DNA of 10,592 bases, taken from Euperipatoides rowelli (taxonomy: Eukaryota > Onychophora > Udeonychophora > Euonychophora > Peripatopsidae). Positions 1-8,023 of the stretch are shown piece by piece (position 1 is the stretch's first letter; each line of letters starts with the position of its first letter). The stretch lies in assembly GCA_003024985.2 (NCBI GenBank), contig PXIH01S0032072.1. One strand, given 5' to 3'. The translations under genes and the position numbers were made by a program. The notes under the pieces were generated by a model, which saw only the letters and a program-made list of their open reading frames with translations, searched no databases and had not been told where the DNA came from.

Positions 1-83
1 ATTATGGCAGCTAAAGCACACACACCTGATCAGTGGGGAATTTTAGTATGTTAAAATGGTGAGAGGAAGGTTTCTGCAAAAAT

Positions 84-341
84 TCAGCTTGTTGCTATTT
101 TTACCCCCCTAAAAAGTCTAATTTGGCTGACTATAAATCTGCCAACAAAATTTACCATTCCCAACAGTCCCTGAAGTTCGGTTTTATTCTTTGGGTTTTC
201 TAAATCTAAGATGGCCTGAATGTGAACTTTATCTGGTTTAATACCAACCTTTGAAAAAATTTGCACCAAATATTTTACTTGTGATACCCGAAATTGAATT
301 TTTTTACTAGTAAATTTAATATTGTAATATTTTGCCCTTTT
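84..341 (-). pseudogene. Ty3/gypsy reverse transcriptase fragment (second element)
   Basis: An 85-codon open stretch reads like the end of the RT palm and the thumb of a Ty3/gypsy pol. In order it shows FTSKKIQFRVSQVKYL, then GIKPDKV, then NKTELQGLLGMVNFVGRFI. These match the family pattern of a lysine-rich strand followed by VKYLG, the GIKPD turn, and the LGMVNY-RFIP thumb helix. The G expected after VKYL is V here. After RFI the similarity fades and a stop follows at 84-86. Upstream, a TAA at 342-344 closes the frame, although similarity may continue in another frame to about 365. The YxDD catalytic palm is not present. It covers the same part of RT as positions 3140-3300 of the large element but differs clearly, so it is a separate insertion of another lineage and not a duplicate. 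Family assignment is firm; the limits are not. Confidence 0.8.
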
Positions 342-387
342 TTATGCAGTAAACTACTTAACCCCCTTCTATCGACAAGTTAACTAA

Positions 388-688
388 TTAAAACTTTCCA
401 TAATTCAACAGTCCAAGGTTCTGCACAATTTGGACCAAGAGCTCTGTGCCCATCGGGAGCAGTTTAGTGCTATGGTGGAACAGCCCTCCCCCCATGGCAG
501 AAGAAGCTCAGATGGTTCCTAAGTCAATCCTCTGGATAATGGATCAAATTAGTTTTGGGATGGGGATAACTACACCTACCAGGTCAGCTTCTAAGAAGGT
601 TGTATCCAGGCAACGCCAAGCCCAAAAACTTGTCGATCTTTCTCGACCCACTAGGAACATGCCTGAAGTTCGAAACATACTCAGCTAG
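388..688 (+). pseudogene. unidentified coding-like stretch, frame-broken
   Basis: This stretch is visibly less AT-rich than its flanks and reads protein-like on the plus strand in two successive frames. Frame one is open from 388 to 519 (44 codons, TAA at 520-522) and contains IIQQSKVLHNLDQELCAHRE, a heptad-like charged helix. Frame two is open from 446 to 685 (TAG at 686-688) and is basic towards its end, with SKKVVSRQRQAQKL. A single frameshift near 500 would join them. A minus-strand frame is also fairly open (two TGA stops), so strand is not certain. No start context, splice site or known domain was recognised. It may be the remnant of a gag or pol end, or of a host exon caught between two retroelements. 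Function unknown. Confidence 0.3.
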
Positions 689-699
689 GAACCAGTGAT

Positions 700-1059
700 A
701 AATTCCATGACTTTTTGGATAATTAATTGACATTTATTTATCATGTTTTTATTTTGTTTCTCGTTTTTATTATTTTATTAAAATTGTTAAAAGCCTTTCT
801 AGGTGTCCTCATTAACTTAACTATATTCTAAAATTCCTTCATTTTTGTAAATACTTATTCTTTTAAGGATTTATTTCTTTTCATAAATGCATATTCTTTG
901 AATAATTCTTAATTTTATTTTTGGCCAAAAATTAAAAGTCTAATTTTATATACCATACCTAGGTAAATTGTTGTTTATTATTTGTTTAAAGATCTTTTTC
1001 GCAAAAAAATACTTGTGAGTAATTTTTTGTTTTCTGTTTCGATAGGCAGAGGGGTGGCA
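700..1059 (-). repeat. possible 3' LTR or flank of the large Ty3/gypsy element
   Basis: This AT-rich stretch has no reading frame worth calling. On the minus strand it follows directly after the pol stop codon and a purine tract, where a 3' LTR should begin. A possible LTR start is TGCCACCCCTCTGCC at 1059-1045. About 107 nt further along the minus strand lies TATATAAA (952-945), and then AATAAA (919-914), the order of promoter and poly(A) signal expected in an LTR. Both signals are common by chance in such AT-rich DNA. I could not find a second copy of this sequence to the right of gag, which a true LTR pair would require, and its far end is arbitrary. Confidence 0.3.
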
Positions 1060-1060
1060 G

Positions 1061-1070
1061 CTTTTTTCCT
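1061..1070 (-). promoter_or_regulatory. candidate polypurine tract
   Basis: On the minus strand AGGAAAAAAG follows the pol stop (TAA at 1077-1075) by only 4 nt and is followed, one base later, by TG. This is the expected place of the tract that primes plus-strand DNA synthesis at the 3' LTR edge. It is short and A-rich, so the call rests mainly on position. Confidence 0.35.
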
Positions 1071-1074
1071 GAAC

Positions 1075-2490
1075 TTATCCAAAGAACGCTGCCATTTCTT
1101 CTTCTGGCGTTTTGAAGTCTTCAAAGTTATTTAAGTTTATCAAGTAATTTTCAATTTCTTGTTTGTCAATTTGGTTTTGTTCAATAGTAGGGTCATCATC
1201 TACATCATCTTTTTCATGTGGAATGGGGACAATAGGATCATTTGGTGTCAAATCGGTGTTATATTAGTGATGGCAGGAATAGCGCTATTTAATTCCTCAT
1301 CGTCAAAGCAATTTCAGTGAAAGTAGACCTTTAACTCATCAATGTAAACTTTTTTGATATTGCCAGGTCGATTTATTTACTGTATGTGATAATTTGTCAT
1401 TCCGGATATCTTTATTGCAATAAAGGGTCCAGTGTATCTTGGGTTCAATTTACGATTATGTCCAGTATAACTAGGTACATCTAAGGTGAGTACACTTTGT
1501 AATATGTGAAATTCCCAGAGTCTACAACCTCTGTCTTTAGTCCTAGTGTTGGTTAATGAAGCTTCATGCAGGTTGGAAAATACTTCCGACATTTCAGCCT
1601 CTAGTCTTTCTATGATGCAGTCGTCTATGTCACTTATTTCTAATTTTTTATCATTCTCATCCAGGTTGTAGTCTGAAAACACATCATATTTATGGAAATC
1701 ATGGAAACTGTAGAAGGAAACTTCTTTTGTGATCCTATGAACAGTATTATTTATAGACTGCAATATGAAGGGTAGCATAGTGTCCAAATCAGTATAATGT
1801 TGATTGCAATAGTGTGAGAAAAGGGTCAGAATTTTGCCATTTATTCTTTATGTTACTCCATTTGAGTGTGGCCAATACATCTTTTGTAAAAAATTATGGT
1901 TTATTCCCAGTCTGGCACAAAGTGTGGACATGATATGGTCTACTAGTTTTGGTCCACGATCTGACAAAATGTATTTGGAACCTCCATAACATGTATAAAT
2001 GGTGTAAATTTAGTCTTTAGCAATTATATAAGCTTCTTGACTTGGTAATGCGCTCAGAAATGTCATTCAAGAAAAGTGGTTGGTGTACGTGATGATTTGT
2101 TCCTCCTCTGAGTAGTAATGAACGGTCCAAGAATATTGAGGTTCAATTTGGATTGGCGCTTTTACTCTACTTCTATTTTCTCTTTCGACATTTTTTGCAA
2201 CTGCGAATATAATTCATAATCTCTATGAATATAGTATCCCATGTGAAACTTCTTTTTACTTTGTAGAAAGTTTTATCTAGGGAAAAGTGTCCCTCAATAA
2301 TGTTATTGTGGAAGAAGTACAGTAGTTCCTGTACTAAGGATGCTGGGACAAGTATTCTATATGCTGTATATTTTGATTTTCCTAAAGGTACTTTTTTCAA
2401 AATTATTTGATTATCATCAATTATAAATTCATTACCTTTGAAGTGTCATTCTTTAATTTGATTTAGAATTTCATTACCGTACAATATTTA
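1075..2490 (-). pseudogene. Ty3/gypsy integrase, broken
   Basis: The enzyme would insert the cDNA into host DNA. N-terminal finger (about 2300-2173): an intact HHCC module with H-x6-H, 29 residues, then C-x2-C (SCKKCRKRK). Core: LNILGPFITT at about 2143-2114 has N (AAT, 2137-2135) where the family has the first catalytic D. The second D is kept in ILSDRGP (D at 1961-1959). About 36 residues later, in PHSNGVT, the catalytic E position is a TAA stop (1850-1848). Downstream, LPFILQSINNTVH and a GPY/F-type module (LNPRYTGPF, GPF at 1430-1422) follow. A stop at 1379-1377 interrupts this frame, which continues with NIKKVYIDELKVYFH. The last 60 codons (1257-1075) are an acidic tail in another frame, ending MAAFFG-stop. 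Stops also lie at 2172-2165, with frame changes near 2160, 2090 and 1260. Clearly nonfunctional. Confidence 0.87.
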
Positions 2491-2557
2491 TCTTTTGCCT
2501 GCTCTTCCACCATTAGTTCTACAGTTATTTATCAATTGCTTGTTTCAAGAGCACATG

Positions 2558-3142
2558 TCACAGTCTCATTTTCTTTGTGATTCTGAAAGAGAGCATGTCA
2601 GCAAAACTATTTAACCTCCCAGGAATATGTTCAAAATGGATGTCATTTTGTTGAATGCTTATCATCCATCTTGTCACTCATGAATTAACATCTTTCAATT
2701 TGTTTAAATAAATTAAAGATTTATGATCTGTTAGTAGAATGATATTGTTACCATATGTAATGTGTTTAAAGTGGTCTAAGGCAAACACAATGGCCAGGGC
2801 TTCCCATTTTATTACCACATAAATTTGCTCCACATGGTTTGGCCTATGACAACCATAAGCTTTTGGCTGTAGCTCACCATTTCCATTCTTTTGTTCAAGA
2901 ATTGCCAGTATTGATGTAAGTGAAGCATATGTTTTCATCATGAATGGTTTATCAATTTTGAGGAAAGCTAGCAGGGGAATCCTAATCAGTTTTAATTTCA
3001 AGGTTTGGAAGGCTTCCTCCGCACTATCACTCCAGGTGATTTTTGTGTTCTTTTTTTTGAGCAAGTCATATAAAGTTGCAATAATTTCAATGAAGTTAGT
3101 TTTAAACTTATGGTAAAAATTTAAGCTGCCTAAAATTCTTTG
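2558..3142 (-). pseudogene. Ty3/gypsy connection and RNase H domain, broken
   Basis: One frame runs from 3142 to the TGA at 2558-2560 with a single internal stop. It begins in the RT thumb and connection (ILGSLNFYHKF, then DLLKKKNTKITWSDSAEEAF) and passes into RNase H, which removes RNA from the RNA-DNA hybrid during reverse transcription. The first catalytic Asp, expected in a TDAS motif, is Tyr here (KTYAS, TAT at 2929-2927). The Glu in KWEALAIVFALDHF, the Asp in LLTDHKSLIYL and the last Asp in NSFADMLS are kept. The internal stop is TGA at 2680-2678, directly before VTRWM, where relatives usually have Arg; this fits a CGA to TGA change. The frame joins the RT upstream by a frameshift near 3145. 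Domain identity is certain and activity is not expected. Confidence 0.9.
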
Positions 3143-3840
3143 TACAACCTTTTACAGTTGTAGGGCGAGCTAATTTTTGAATGGCTACTACACTATTTTA
3201 TGAATTCATAAAAGAGTCTGCATTTAGACAGTTTGATAGGCATATTTATACTTTTTAGTGCTGTAAATACCTCATTTAGTGTTTTTAGTTTCTCCTCGAT
3301 AATGGGAGAGTGAATAATAACAACGTAAAGGTAGACAAACATGTGACCCTTTAGTATAACATCATTTAAATATTCAATCATCACTTTCTGAAAGATTGCT
3401 GCCGATGTTACACAAACCTGACACAGTCTAGTGGAAGTATAATGAGCAAATAGAACTGAAAATGCTAATTTATTTTTTAAATTAATTTTAGATTGAATAT
3501 ATAGGTGCTCCCTAGATTTTCTAGTATATCTTCAATCCTCATGATAGTGTACTGTTCTGTCACAATCTGTTTATTTATTTTATGTAAATCAAGTACAATC
3601 CTTTTTTCTTTTGAATCCTTCTGTTTTATCAGAAATGGGTGAGTTATATGAGATACAGTATGTACTTTTTTATAATATTAGCCTTTCTAGCTTGTCAAGT
3701 TGAAATCTAAGTGAGCCATACAAACTGTGGGGTATATCGTATTTCTCCTGATATATTGGGGTATCATTTTTAAATTTTGGTTCATAAGGGGATATATTGG
3801 CCCTAGTCATATTAATCATGATTTCTATTAGGACGGGTTT
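3143..3840 (-). pseudogene. Ty3/gypsy reverse transcriptase, broken
   Basis: Fingers to palm can be followed in pieces. One frame (3840 to about 3664) gives SPYEPKFKNDTPIYQEKYDI and LRFQLDKLERLIL, the lead-in to RT. A stop (TAA, 3672-3670) and a frameshift follow. The next frame (3659-3480) has HPFLIKQKDSKEKRIVLDLH and RIEDILENLGSTYIFNLKL; the motif A Asp is Lys here (AAA, 3488-3486). Then about 11 to 12 codons are missing together with a frame change. The third frame (3480-3193) resumes with LAFSVLFAHYTSTRL, TSAAIFQKVM and the catalytic loop, which reads YLYV (3333-3322) where the family has YxDD, so both Asp residues are gone. It ends LSKCRLFYEFIK before a stop at 3195-3193, and a further short frame contains ARPTTVK. 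Fold and family are certain; the enzyme is dead three times over. Confidence 0.9.
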
Positions 3841-4040
3841 TTAATTTTTGATTATTTTTTAGTCTTCCCTGTGTGTGTCACTCAAACCTAATTCATTTGT
3901 TTTAAACAGGTGGTATTATTCACTTAAATCATCACCATCTTGTTTGTTGTCTAAGAGAGTGGTCTCGCAGCTATAGATTTTCTTCAATTGTGATTGGTTA
4001 ATGAACTTGTCCCATGCTTTACCATCTCCTAGCTGTAGCT
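3841..4040 (-). pseudogene. protease to RT spacer of pol
   Basis: This links the protease to the RT fingers. In the frame that continues into the RT lead-in, it reads CEVKLQLGDGKAWDKFINQS, then SCETTLLDNKQDGDDLSE, then NELGLSDTHRED, with stops at about 3918-3916, 3861-3859 and 3843-3841. A spacer of this size with weak conservation is usual in Ty3/gypsy pol. No enzymatic motif is seen in it. Confidence 0.6.
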
Positions 4041-4413
4041 TTACCTCACACTTTTCACAATAATTGCAGCATTATGCAGAGCACACATATTGAATCTTAA
4101 AATCATTTGAAATGTCATCCTGTGTTGCATTTTAATAATGCACACAGGATGTACGATGTTTTTATTTAATTTGATATTTACAATGATTTTTGTTCTGGTG
4201 ATGGTTTTATCAGAAACTGGTGATTTTAATGGCGACTTCCATTGTTTTAATTTTTAACAGTTTGGGTCGGACATAACTTTCGTCCAGGAGACAGTTTTCC
4301 ACCATAGTATCTAGGAGAGCTAATATTTTTCTCCCGAAAACTTCCACAGCTATTATAGGTTTGTCATGATATGTTGTAACAAATTTTATTATATTGATAT
4401 TATCTTTTACCAT
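4041..4413 (-). pseudogene. retropepsin-like aspartic protease, broken
   Basis: The protease would cut the Gag-Pol polyprotein. The first frame (4413-4210, 67 codons) contains KPIIAVEVFGRKILALLD followed by TMVENCLLDE. This is the retropepsin active-site loop with L-L-D-T kept (D at 4311-4309) but Met in place of the essential Gly after Thr (ATG at 4305-4303). The frame ends at TGA near 4210. A second frame directly behind it (about 4215-4041) carries the C-terminal half, with KNIVHPVCIIKM and FQMILRFNMCALHNA; the ILRFNM segment sits where relatives have an ILG-D-F hairpin. About 120 residues in all is a normal length. An ATG opens the piece at 4413-4411, but a start there is not proven, because the domain is normally made as part of a polyprotein. 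Confidence 0.8.
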
Positions 4414-4414
4414 G

Positions 4415-6195
4415 GTTTGCCTTTATGCTTGGCTTTAGCTTTATTTTTGTGTTGCCTTTTCACCTTCATTTTTAACCACAACTTTCCTATTGATTTGAGA
4501 GACTGGTTCGTTAATATTTAATTTTTTGGCTAAGACGTTACTATAATATTTTTCAGAGTTTTATGCCTTACAAATTTGTACTGGGTTATCCTTACACAAT
4601 AAATCCCAAAGGTTATAGGTAATGATTCTGGCAGATAAGTTGGCATTTTTTCACTAGTAGGTTTTAGTTTTGCAACATTAGAGTCACCATTTTGATTACT
4701 AACCTCTAACATGATGCTTTGGATTTATTTTTCTTTTGTTTGTTGGTGGTGTCCATTGTAAGACAGTTTTGTCAGTAGAATTAGGTGATTTTAGTATTAC
4801 TTCCTTAGATAAGTTGACTGGGCTTGTCTCACTTTACCTATCGAAAGACCATGCCCCAACACTCATGGAACCTAAGAGTGCATAGTGGGGGAGGTTAACG
4901 ACCCCACATTAGAGTCAGTGGCTACATTAGGCCCATTAGAAGCAGCCTTTTTCTGACAGAACCATTCAATGTGCCCTGTAGCTTTACAGAAATTACAGGT
5001 AATTTTTCACCTACATTTTTCCCTGTCTACTATTTCTTTATTTATTCTTGTTAGTTCTGCCATTTCAGCCTTTAAGCCCTCAACTTGTTTCCCTAACATT
5101 ATCTCATTACTGTCTACTTTTACTGTACAAATTGATTTAGTTCTTTCCTTGTGAAATCTCAGTTTTCTCTCACACTCCTCAATAAATTCTACTAATTTGT
5201 TTAAGCTTAGATCACCCTTCCATATTAGTTCAATAGCTAAGTGAGAGGGTATTCCTTCCTTGTACTGCTAAAATAGCATTTGATTGGGTTCCACTAAGGA
5301 GCTAATGGGTAGTGGGCCTAAGGGTTCAGACAATGCAAATAATCTGAGTCTGAAGGCTATAACGCTCTCATCCATATAGGCTCTGAATAAATTGCATGTT
5401 TGCTCATGGTCAGGCTGTAAGTAAATTAGCTTAATCAGATCAAGTGACCTTTCTTTGATCGTAACTTGCTCCATACTTCCTGAACCCGATAAGTATATAG
5501 CCTTGGCTTTACCTATTATTTTCTTTTCTAAAATGGCACAACCTTCACGTCTGGCCATTTGTATTGGGCCCTCAAAGCATGGAACTCGGTGACAAAATGT
5601 TCGATACCGAAAACATTGTCTTCCAAAATTTGAAATGTGGTGAGCTCGGATGAAGTGTCATGGCTGCATCTAGCATATAACTCATCAGGTAATTGATATA
5701 TTACATTGATGGGTGGATTGTTATTTAATTTAGGTATTTCTTGATGGCAACTGCAATTTCAACAGGTCTGAAGTTTTACAGTTTTGGCAGGCAAATGCCT
5801 ATCCCTTCAATTTTCCTATCACTACCCCTTCAGTTTTAATCGGTTTACTAAAATCGTTACTATCACTAATTCTCAATATTTTTTTTTGCAATAGTATCAG
5901 AAAACTTCCTAGGTGGCTCTAGCATTGGGGTTGATACCCTAACTTTGTTCGATAATTCTGATCTTAATTGATCAATAGGATTTCTTAAAAGTTCTATTTG
6001 AATATTTCGATCTTCAAGATCTTCCATTAAAATCTTTATTAAAGTATTTTTATGATCTAATTCTACCTTCAAGGCCTCTTCGATCACCAGATTTAGCTTG
6101 CTGCCTGCAGGTACATCTGGGGTCTTGCTGTCTCCCTACTCGCTGCCATCAATGCTCAATGGATCAAATAATATCAATAAATTTTCTTAAGACAT
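4415..6195 (-). pseudogene. Ty3/gypsy Gag, broken
   Basis: Gag would form the particle and bind the RNA. The likely start is the ATG at 6195-6193, followed by stops at codons 3 (6189-6187) and 20 (6138-6136). The N-terminal part (6087-5866) is helical and charged, for example LEDRNIQIELLRNPIDQLRS, a likely coiled coil. A capsid-like part follows in another frame (5722-5528), with LYARCSHDTSSELTTFQILE and FVTEFHALRAQYKWPDVKVV. It then continues in a third stretch (about 5540-4530) with IKLIYLQPDHEQTCNLFRAY, IELIWKGDLSLNKLVEFIEE, a second charged helix (LGKQVEGLKAEMAELTRINK) and a CCHC knuckle. Stops at 5270-5268 and 5009-5007 interrupt this stretch. After the knuckle comes an S, T and N-rich linker and then a Lys-rich end (HKNKAKAKHKGK). 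Total length of about 590 codons is long but plausible. Assignment rests on the knuckle, the position before protease and the capsid-like helices. Confidence 0.75.
4956..4997 (-). other. intact CCHC zinc knuckle of Gag nucleocapsid
   Basis: The minus strand encodes CNFCKATGHIEWFC, an exact C-x2-C-x4-H-x4-C knuckle with an aromatic residue after the first Cys, a Gly before the His and a Trp near the end. Such knuckles bind and package retroelement RNA. It is followed by basic residues (QKK) and preceded by a TGA stop three residues upstream of its first Cys (5009-5007). Only one knuckle is evident. Confidence 0.93.
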
Positions 6196-6482
6196 TTTAT
6201 AGAATTTAAGAATCATAAAACTTTTTTTATAAATTGATAAAATTTAATATATATGTAAATAATTAAGGTTAGTTTGTGTGAGCCAGAACATTTGAATATA
6301 AATGACTGTGCATTACTGCATTACTACAATGAATTCAAAACAAACATGATGAAAATAAAACTTTAAAATGAACTACCCCATCTTTGTGGATGCCACTTGA
6401 AGAAAAATTAAAGCAGTTAAATAGTAAAAATAATAAAAGTTTGAATCAAAAGATGCATAAAAATTCAAAAATCCTGTCGCCA
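6196..6482 (-). other. leader between putative primer-binding site and gag
   Basis: This AT-rich stretch has no supported reading frame and lies directly upstream of the gag ATG on the minus strand. Its far end carries TGGCGACAGGAT (6482-6471). It begins with TGGCG, as many tRNA-primed binding sites do, because the tRNA 3' end is CCA. I could not match it to a specific tRNA and the preceding bases (GGCT) do not look like an LTR end in CA, so this is only a candidate. The leader length of about 280 nt would be normal. Confidence 0.35.
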
Positions 6483-7945
6483 AGCCATTTTTCCTTCCTA
6501 TATGTCAGATATCAATGTAGTACAGCTTCATCAGGTTGAAGATAGTTTATCTTATAGAGTCCTACCCCCCCCCTCCTTTTTAGACTCTATTCTATCATGA
6601 GAAAGACTATGTTTTGTAATAAAGTTTATTTAGGTTTCTAACATGATACTTTCTGTTATTTGCATGACTACACTTCACCGAAGCTGCGCCAATGCACTCA
6701 GGTGGGAGCACAATATAGTCCTAACAATTATAGAAACTATCTATTAGAAAGGGGATTCCTATTTCTCATGCCATTATTTCATGATACAATAAACATAAAC
6801 TATCTCTAGTATATATTTATTCATCATATTATAATAACAAATAGAAACTAGAATCATGAATGATTGTATTTACGAACTCACAATGGCATCCGTGCATAGG
6901 CTAACCTAGACACTGTGCATATACCGAGTCACAAATACAATCCTAACTAGAGATCATCATTATTATCTCCACACAATGTTTACATAAGGGACTTTTCGTT
7001 AAGTCAAGTGAGATCAAACGTACAGAAAAAAAACTCTCAGTGAAAACACCAATTCCATTAAAATTCATTAATACTAACAGCTGTTTACATTTACAACTAA
7101 ATGTCAGAATTAGAAGGACTAATTCTAACACATACAAATGCAAATCTATTATAAACATCAGTTATCCCAATGAACATTTATATTATGAAAAGAATCCAGT
7201 TTGTCTCCATTGCTAGTTATAAGCTCTTACAGTATCTAAAATTAACAGACACAAACCAGAGAGAGAGGCTTAGGGAGTTCTAGCTAAAAAAAATCTAACT
7301 AAAATTAACCCTGCTCAGCTTATAGGAATAAGGAGGATAAATAACTATGTTCTTTATTTTTTCTTGGCCTAGATAGAACAGACCAAGTACTACCCCCATC
7401 ACGTGTTTCCCTAGAAAAGCATCTGAAATAAAATAAGCAAGTCATTTCCATATCAAAGAATTCTGCACACACAAACAGCTTAAATTTAACAATTCTTCAT
7501 ATTTATCCTGTAAAATAAATATTGACAGTAAATTCCATTCCCTTTTGAGAATACAGTAGTATTCCCAAAAAAAATTAACAATCTTACATTAGATTTAATT
7601 ACACTGGTGCTAAGCTACTTGAATGCTAAGTATAGCCAATCTATGCTAAGTGGAAATTTACTGAAATTTTATTAAATGGAAACTATCGTTGTCGTTGATT
7701 CTGAGAAGCTATATTAGAATTTTGTAAAAGTTCGTTTGAAAAAGTCTCTAGGATTTAATACAAATTTGACAACTGTAATTTAATCATAGATTACCTTTAT
7801 TAGATTTTTGATTATAATTTATGAACAAAATTTATCGATGGGAAGTAATTATATAAAAAAATTCTTCTTGAGTTTCTAGATTTTAATTTAAAGTAATTCG
7901 TCAGCAACTGGTAGAATTTCAATTTATTGTATCATTGGCAAGCAT
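6483..7945. other. AT-rich region, no gene seen
   Basis: I find no domain, conserved frame, tRNA or recognised repeat here. If the large element has a 5' LTR it should start near the left edge of this block, but no sequence similar to the possible 3' LTR was seen. A 71-codon minus frame (7158-6943) is leucine, isoleucine and phenylalanine-rich, has no neighbouring coding signal, and is best explained by chance. A CACGTG hexamer occurs at 7400-7405 and TGCTAAG occurs three times between 7608 and 7649. Neither is significant alone. Confidence 0.6.
6554..6590. repeat. 8-bp inverted repeat flanking a C-rich loop
   Basis: ATAGAGTC (6554-6561) and GACTCTAT (6583-6590) are exact reverse complements around a 21-nt loop holding nine consecutive C (6565-6573). 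A further short pair, GATAG (6541-6545) and CTATC (6592-6596), could extend the stem imperfectly. No loop motif or neighbouring gene gives it a role. Confidence 0.6.
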
Positions 7946-7977
7946 TCACATCTCCAGTCGAGATTAAGGAGATGTGA
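7946..7977. repeat. 10-bp perfect inverted repeat
   Basis: TCACATCTCC (7946-7955) and GGAGATGTGA (7968-7977) are perfect complements with a 12-nt loop. The right arm core GGAGATGT recurs at 8025-8032, just after a second hairpin, which gives the locus a repeated organisation. It could be the remnant of a small nonautonomous transposon or a structured RNA element; no TIR family was recognised. Confidence 0.65.
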
Positions 7978-7989
7978 TTATTCACGAAC

Positions 7990-8023
7990 GACTGATTTAG
8001 CAAATCATCTTTTAAAATCAGTC
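7990..8023. repeat. 9-bp perfect inverted repeat
   Basis: GACTGATTT (7990-7998) and AAATCAGTC (8015-8023) are exact complements with a 16-nt loop. It begins 12 nt after the preceding hairpin and ends one base before a second GGAGATGT (8025-8032). Neighbouring hairpins of similar size in AT-rich DNA can be chance, but both stems include several G-C pairs. Confidence 0.6.

Larger units (their letters stand above)
1058..6482 (-). mobile_element. decayed Ty3/gypsy LTR retrotransposon, internal region
   Basis: The minus strand carries, in order, gag with a CCHC knuckle, retropepsin, reverse transcriptase, RNase H and integrase. This order, with integrase last, is the hallmark of Ty3/gypsy and separates it from Ty1/copia. 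The internal region of about 5.4 kb is normal for the group. There is no env-like frame after integrase, so it is not an obvious errantivirus. Coding capacity is destroyed by many stops and frameshifts, and the catalytic residues of the enzymes are changed. Limits are approximate: the left end is the putative LTR start at 1059, and the right end is a weak candidate primer-binding site at 6482-6471. No target-site duplication was recognised. Lineage within Ty3/gypsy was not determined. Confidence 0.88.

Noticed and set aside
1059-1377. env-like third reading frame after integrase
   Set aside because: The downstream codons continue integrase (KKVYIDELKVYF and an acidic tail) and end at the purine tract; no signal peptide, membrane segment or separate frame is present.
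4969-5154. 61-codon plus-strand frame
   Set aside because: It is antisense to the well supported Gag knuckle and coiled-coil frame, so it is a shadow.
1075-6195. domesticated, still functional gag or pol gene
   Set aside because: Stops and frameshifts fall in every domain, and no single long frame survives to encode a working protein.
6943-7158. 71-codon minus-strand frame, hydrophobic N-terminal part
   Set aside because: No recognised domain, no neighbouring signal, composition as expected from AT-rich DNA, and a short length that occurs by chance.
7400-7405. CACGTG E-box
   Set aside because: A single 6-base motif without a promoter or gene nearby carries no weight.
7608-7649. three TGCTAAG copies as a direct-repeat array
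   Set aside because: Spacing is uneven (16 and 19 nt) and the spacers are unrelated; not a CRISPR or iteron array.
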